From the NCBI GenBank assembly GCA_900552325.1, contig URZG01000087.1:1-8171 (forward strand): 8,171 bases of DNA. Reading direction: 5' to 3'. Made by a program: the position numbers and the translations under genes. The notes under the pieces were generated by a model that saw only the letters and a list, made by a program, of their open reading frames with translations, did no database searches and was not told where the DNA came from. Positions 6,806-8,171 of this stretch are shown here, piece by piece. Each line of letters opens with the position of its first letter. The first letter of the stretch is position 1. This DNA is from an uncultured Porphyromonadaceae bacterium (GTDB lineage: Bacteria; Bacteroidota; Bacteroidia; Bacteroidales; Muribaculaceae).

Positions 6806-8104
6806 TCAATGGTTTAGCCCCTGCATCGCGAGCATCGGGTCGATGAAAGAGCGGTCGTTGCTCAGGCGGGGCACTTTGCGCTGCCCTCCCAGTTTGCCGG
6901 TCGAGGCAAGCCAGCGGTCGAAGAGTCCGGCGTCGGCGAGTACCACTTCGGCGCGGTCGAGGAATATCCCGCCGGAGCGTTTGGCCTGGTAGTCGGAGTT
7001 CTGGCGCTGGAGCTCGCTGTCGAGGATGTCGGCGAACTTTTCTACATCGCGGGGTGGCCGTGCGAACTCTATGAGCCACTGATGGCGCCCGCGTGTGCCG
7101 TCGGCGGCGTAGACCGGCGCGGCGGTGTAGTTCAGCGCTTCGGTTCCGGTCAGGCGGCATGCCTCGGCCAGTGCGGCGTCGGTATTGTATACCATCACCT
7201 CCTCGCCGAAGGCGTTGATGAAGTGACGGGTGCGGCCCGCTATGGTGATTGTAAGCGGGGTGGTGGAATGAACTTTCACCGTATCGCCCAGGCGGTATCG
7301 CCACAGGCCGTTCGATGAAGTTACGACCAACTCGTATATCTTGCCCGGCTCGGCCTCCCAGCATGGGATGGCGCGCGGCGACGGCTCGCTCCATTCGCTT
7401 TCGGGGATGAGCTCGTAGTAGGTGTCGGTGTTCATCAGCAGCTCCATCTCCGGGCGCCCCGGGAGGTGCTGCACCCCGAAGAACCCCTCCGAAGCATTAT
7501 AGTTTTCCCAGTAGCGCATCTTCGACGGATCCGTGACGCGGTCATATTGCTCGCGGTAGGGGCCGAAAGCGATCCCTCCGTGGAAAAACACCTCCAGCCC
7601 GGGCCATACGTCGTGTATTGTCGTAGCTCCCGATACTTTGACAACCTCCTTGATTACAGTTAGGAACCAGGAGGGTACACCTGAGAGGGAGCGGATATCG
7701 GCCTTGCGCGAGGCCTCCACGAGGCGGGGCAGTTTCGCCGTCCAGTCCTCCATCAGCGCCACCTTTTTCGAGGGGACACGGAAGAGATTGACAAGCGGGT
7801 TTATACGGTCGATGAGCGTGGCCGAGAGGTCGCCGACCTTCACGCCCCTTTTCAGCCCAGGGATCTCGTTGGCGAAGCTGCCGCCGAGAATAAAGTTTTT
7901 GCCGCCGAACACGTGCGAGTCGGGATAGTGCTCCAGATAGGATGCCAGCGAATAGGCAGCTCCGGCGTAATGCCCGTGGTTCAGCGCCTGTGGAGTGATC
8001 GGCACGAACTTGCTTTTGCCGTCTGAGGTGCCGGACGATTGTGCGAACCGCCGGCACACACCGGGCCAGAGCACATCACTCTCTCCGGCGAGCATCCGCT
8101 CCAC
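6806..8104 (-). CDS. GH3-family acyl-adenylating enzyme, 5' end missing or frameshifted
   Basis: Bacterial member of the GH3 family (plant auxin-responsive GH3/JAR1 homologues), an adenylate-forming fold related to the ANL superfamily. In plants these enzymes join amino acids to acyl acids; the reaction in gut Bacteroidales is unknown. Seen in the 432 codons from the GTG at 8104: the nucleotide-phosphate loop FAQSSGTSDGKSK (20-32), FILGGSFANE, the adenine motif YNASEGFFG (202-210), WRYRLGDTV (268-276) and the C-terminal KLGGQRKVPRLSNDRS stretch. Bacteroidales homologues are about 500 residues and place about 70-80 residues before VERM, so the N-terminal part is absent in this frame. An in-frame TAG at 8132-8134 closes the frame ten codons upstream of the GTG. 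The given start is therefore a bookkeeping choice, not a likely true start. The protein has no signal peptide in the visible part and should be cytoplasmic. Confidence 0.88.
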   Translation of the reverse strand: MERMLAGESDVLWPGVCRRFAQSSGTSDGKSKFVPITPQALNHGHYAGAAYSLASYLEHYPDSHVFGGKNFILGGSFANEIPGLKRGVKVGDLSATLIDRINPLVNLFRVPSKKVALMEDWTAKLPRLVEASRKADIRSLSGVPSWFLTVIKEVVKVSGATTIHDVWPGLEVFFHGGIAFGPYREQYDRVTDPSKMRYWENYNASEGFFGVQHLPGRPEMELLMNTDTYYELIPESEWSEPSPRAIPCWEAEPGKIYELVVTSSNGLWRYRLGDTVKVHSTTPLTITIAGRTRHFINAFGEEVMVYNTDAALAEACRLTGTEALNYTAAPVYAADGTRGRHQWLIEFARPPRDVEKFADILDSELQRQNSDYQAKRSGGIFLDRAEVVLADAGLFDRWLASTGKLGGQRKVPRLSNDRSFIDPMLAMQGLNH

Positions 8105-8171
8105 CCAGGGGCAAAGCGATATCTCCGGGATCTACCCCCGAGCCGCAAGCCTCGATACCGTGGGGGCAATG
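8105..8171 (-). other. Possible shifted-frame 5' continuation of the GH3 gene
   Basis: In the GH3 frame this stretch reads through WPCLSIEPI to a TAG at 8132-8134. A different frame is open across the whole stretch and reads GVDPGDIALP just before the GH3 frame takes up WVERM. Homologues have a pattern of the type Y-E-x-(V/I)-x-P-(Y/W)-V-E-R at this place, so a 1-base (or 4-base) insertion around the CCCC at 8104-8107 or nearby is plausible. Upstream of that the peptide matches the family poorly and looks too short, so the assignment is uncertain. Confidence 0.35.

Noticed and set aside
8117..8134. In-frame TAG upstream of the GH3 start as evidence of stop-codon reassignment
   Set aside because: All other genes end at ordinary stops, including a TAG at the DUF4919 gene end, and the sequence around this TAG fits a frame change better than recoding.
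1..8171. CRISPR array, tRNA, rRNA, insertion sequence or phage genes
   Set aside because: No spaced direct repeats, cloverleaf-like sequence, transposase motifs or terminal inverted repeats were found; nearly all sequence is explained by eight co-directional genes.

Overview
The window looks like chromosomal DNA of a G+C-rich member of the Bacteroidales, possibly Muribaculaceae or a relative. Three things support this: the protein families present (a DUF4919-like lipid-free exported protein, a bacterial GH3 protein, a two-domain GNAT-fold protein, a YidE/AspT-type transporter), the near absence of Shine-Dalgarno sequences, and a Bacteroidetes-type -7 promoter element (TAACTTTG) ahead of the transporter gene. 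The family-level placement is a guess. I see no mobile element, phage gene, tRNA, rRNA or CRISPR array.

All eight recognised genes lie on the minus strand, so transcription runs from high to low coordinates. In that order they are: a GH3-family adenylating enzyme whose 5' end is missing or frameshifted at the window edge (6806-8104); a secreted alkaline phosphatase (5368-6762); an exported DUF4919-like protein (4607-5260); a membrane-anchored, catalytically degenerate protein kinase (3802-4545); a GNAT-fold acetyltransferase-like protein (2650-3777); ribonuclease HII, rnhB (2019-2636); a YraN-family PD-(D/E)XK nuclease-like protein (1647-2015); and a YidE/AspT-type membrane transporter with two RCK_C domains, whose 3' end lies outside the window (1-1465).

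The genes fall into blocks by spacing. The pseudokinase, GNAT protein, rnhB and yraN are separated by only 24, 13 and 3 bases and probably form one transcription unit. GH3 and the alkaline phosphatase are 43 bases apart and could be cotranscribed. The DUF4919 gene has a 107-base leader with a small hairpin, and a strong G+C-rich hairpin separates it from the pseudokinase. The transporter has its own 181-base upstream region with a recognisable promoter and a 10-base direct repeat around it. No gap exceeds 300 bases.

Functionally the window is mostly housekeeping: RNA/DNA hybrid removal (RNase HII with YraN), extracytoplasmic phosphate scavenging (alkaline phosphatase) and membrane transport. 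The least understood parts are the tail-anchored pseudokinase, the GNAT protein next to it, the DUF4919 protein and the bacterial GH3 enzyme. I do not see a clear, self-contained novel system. The pseudokinase and its neighbours are the best candidates for follow-up.
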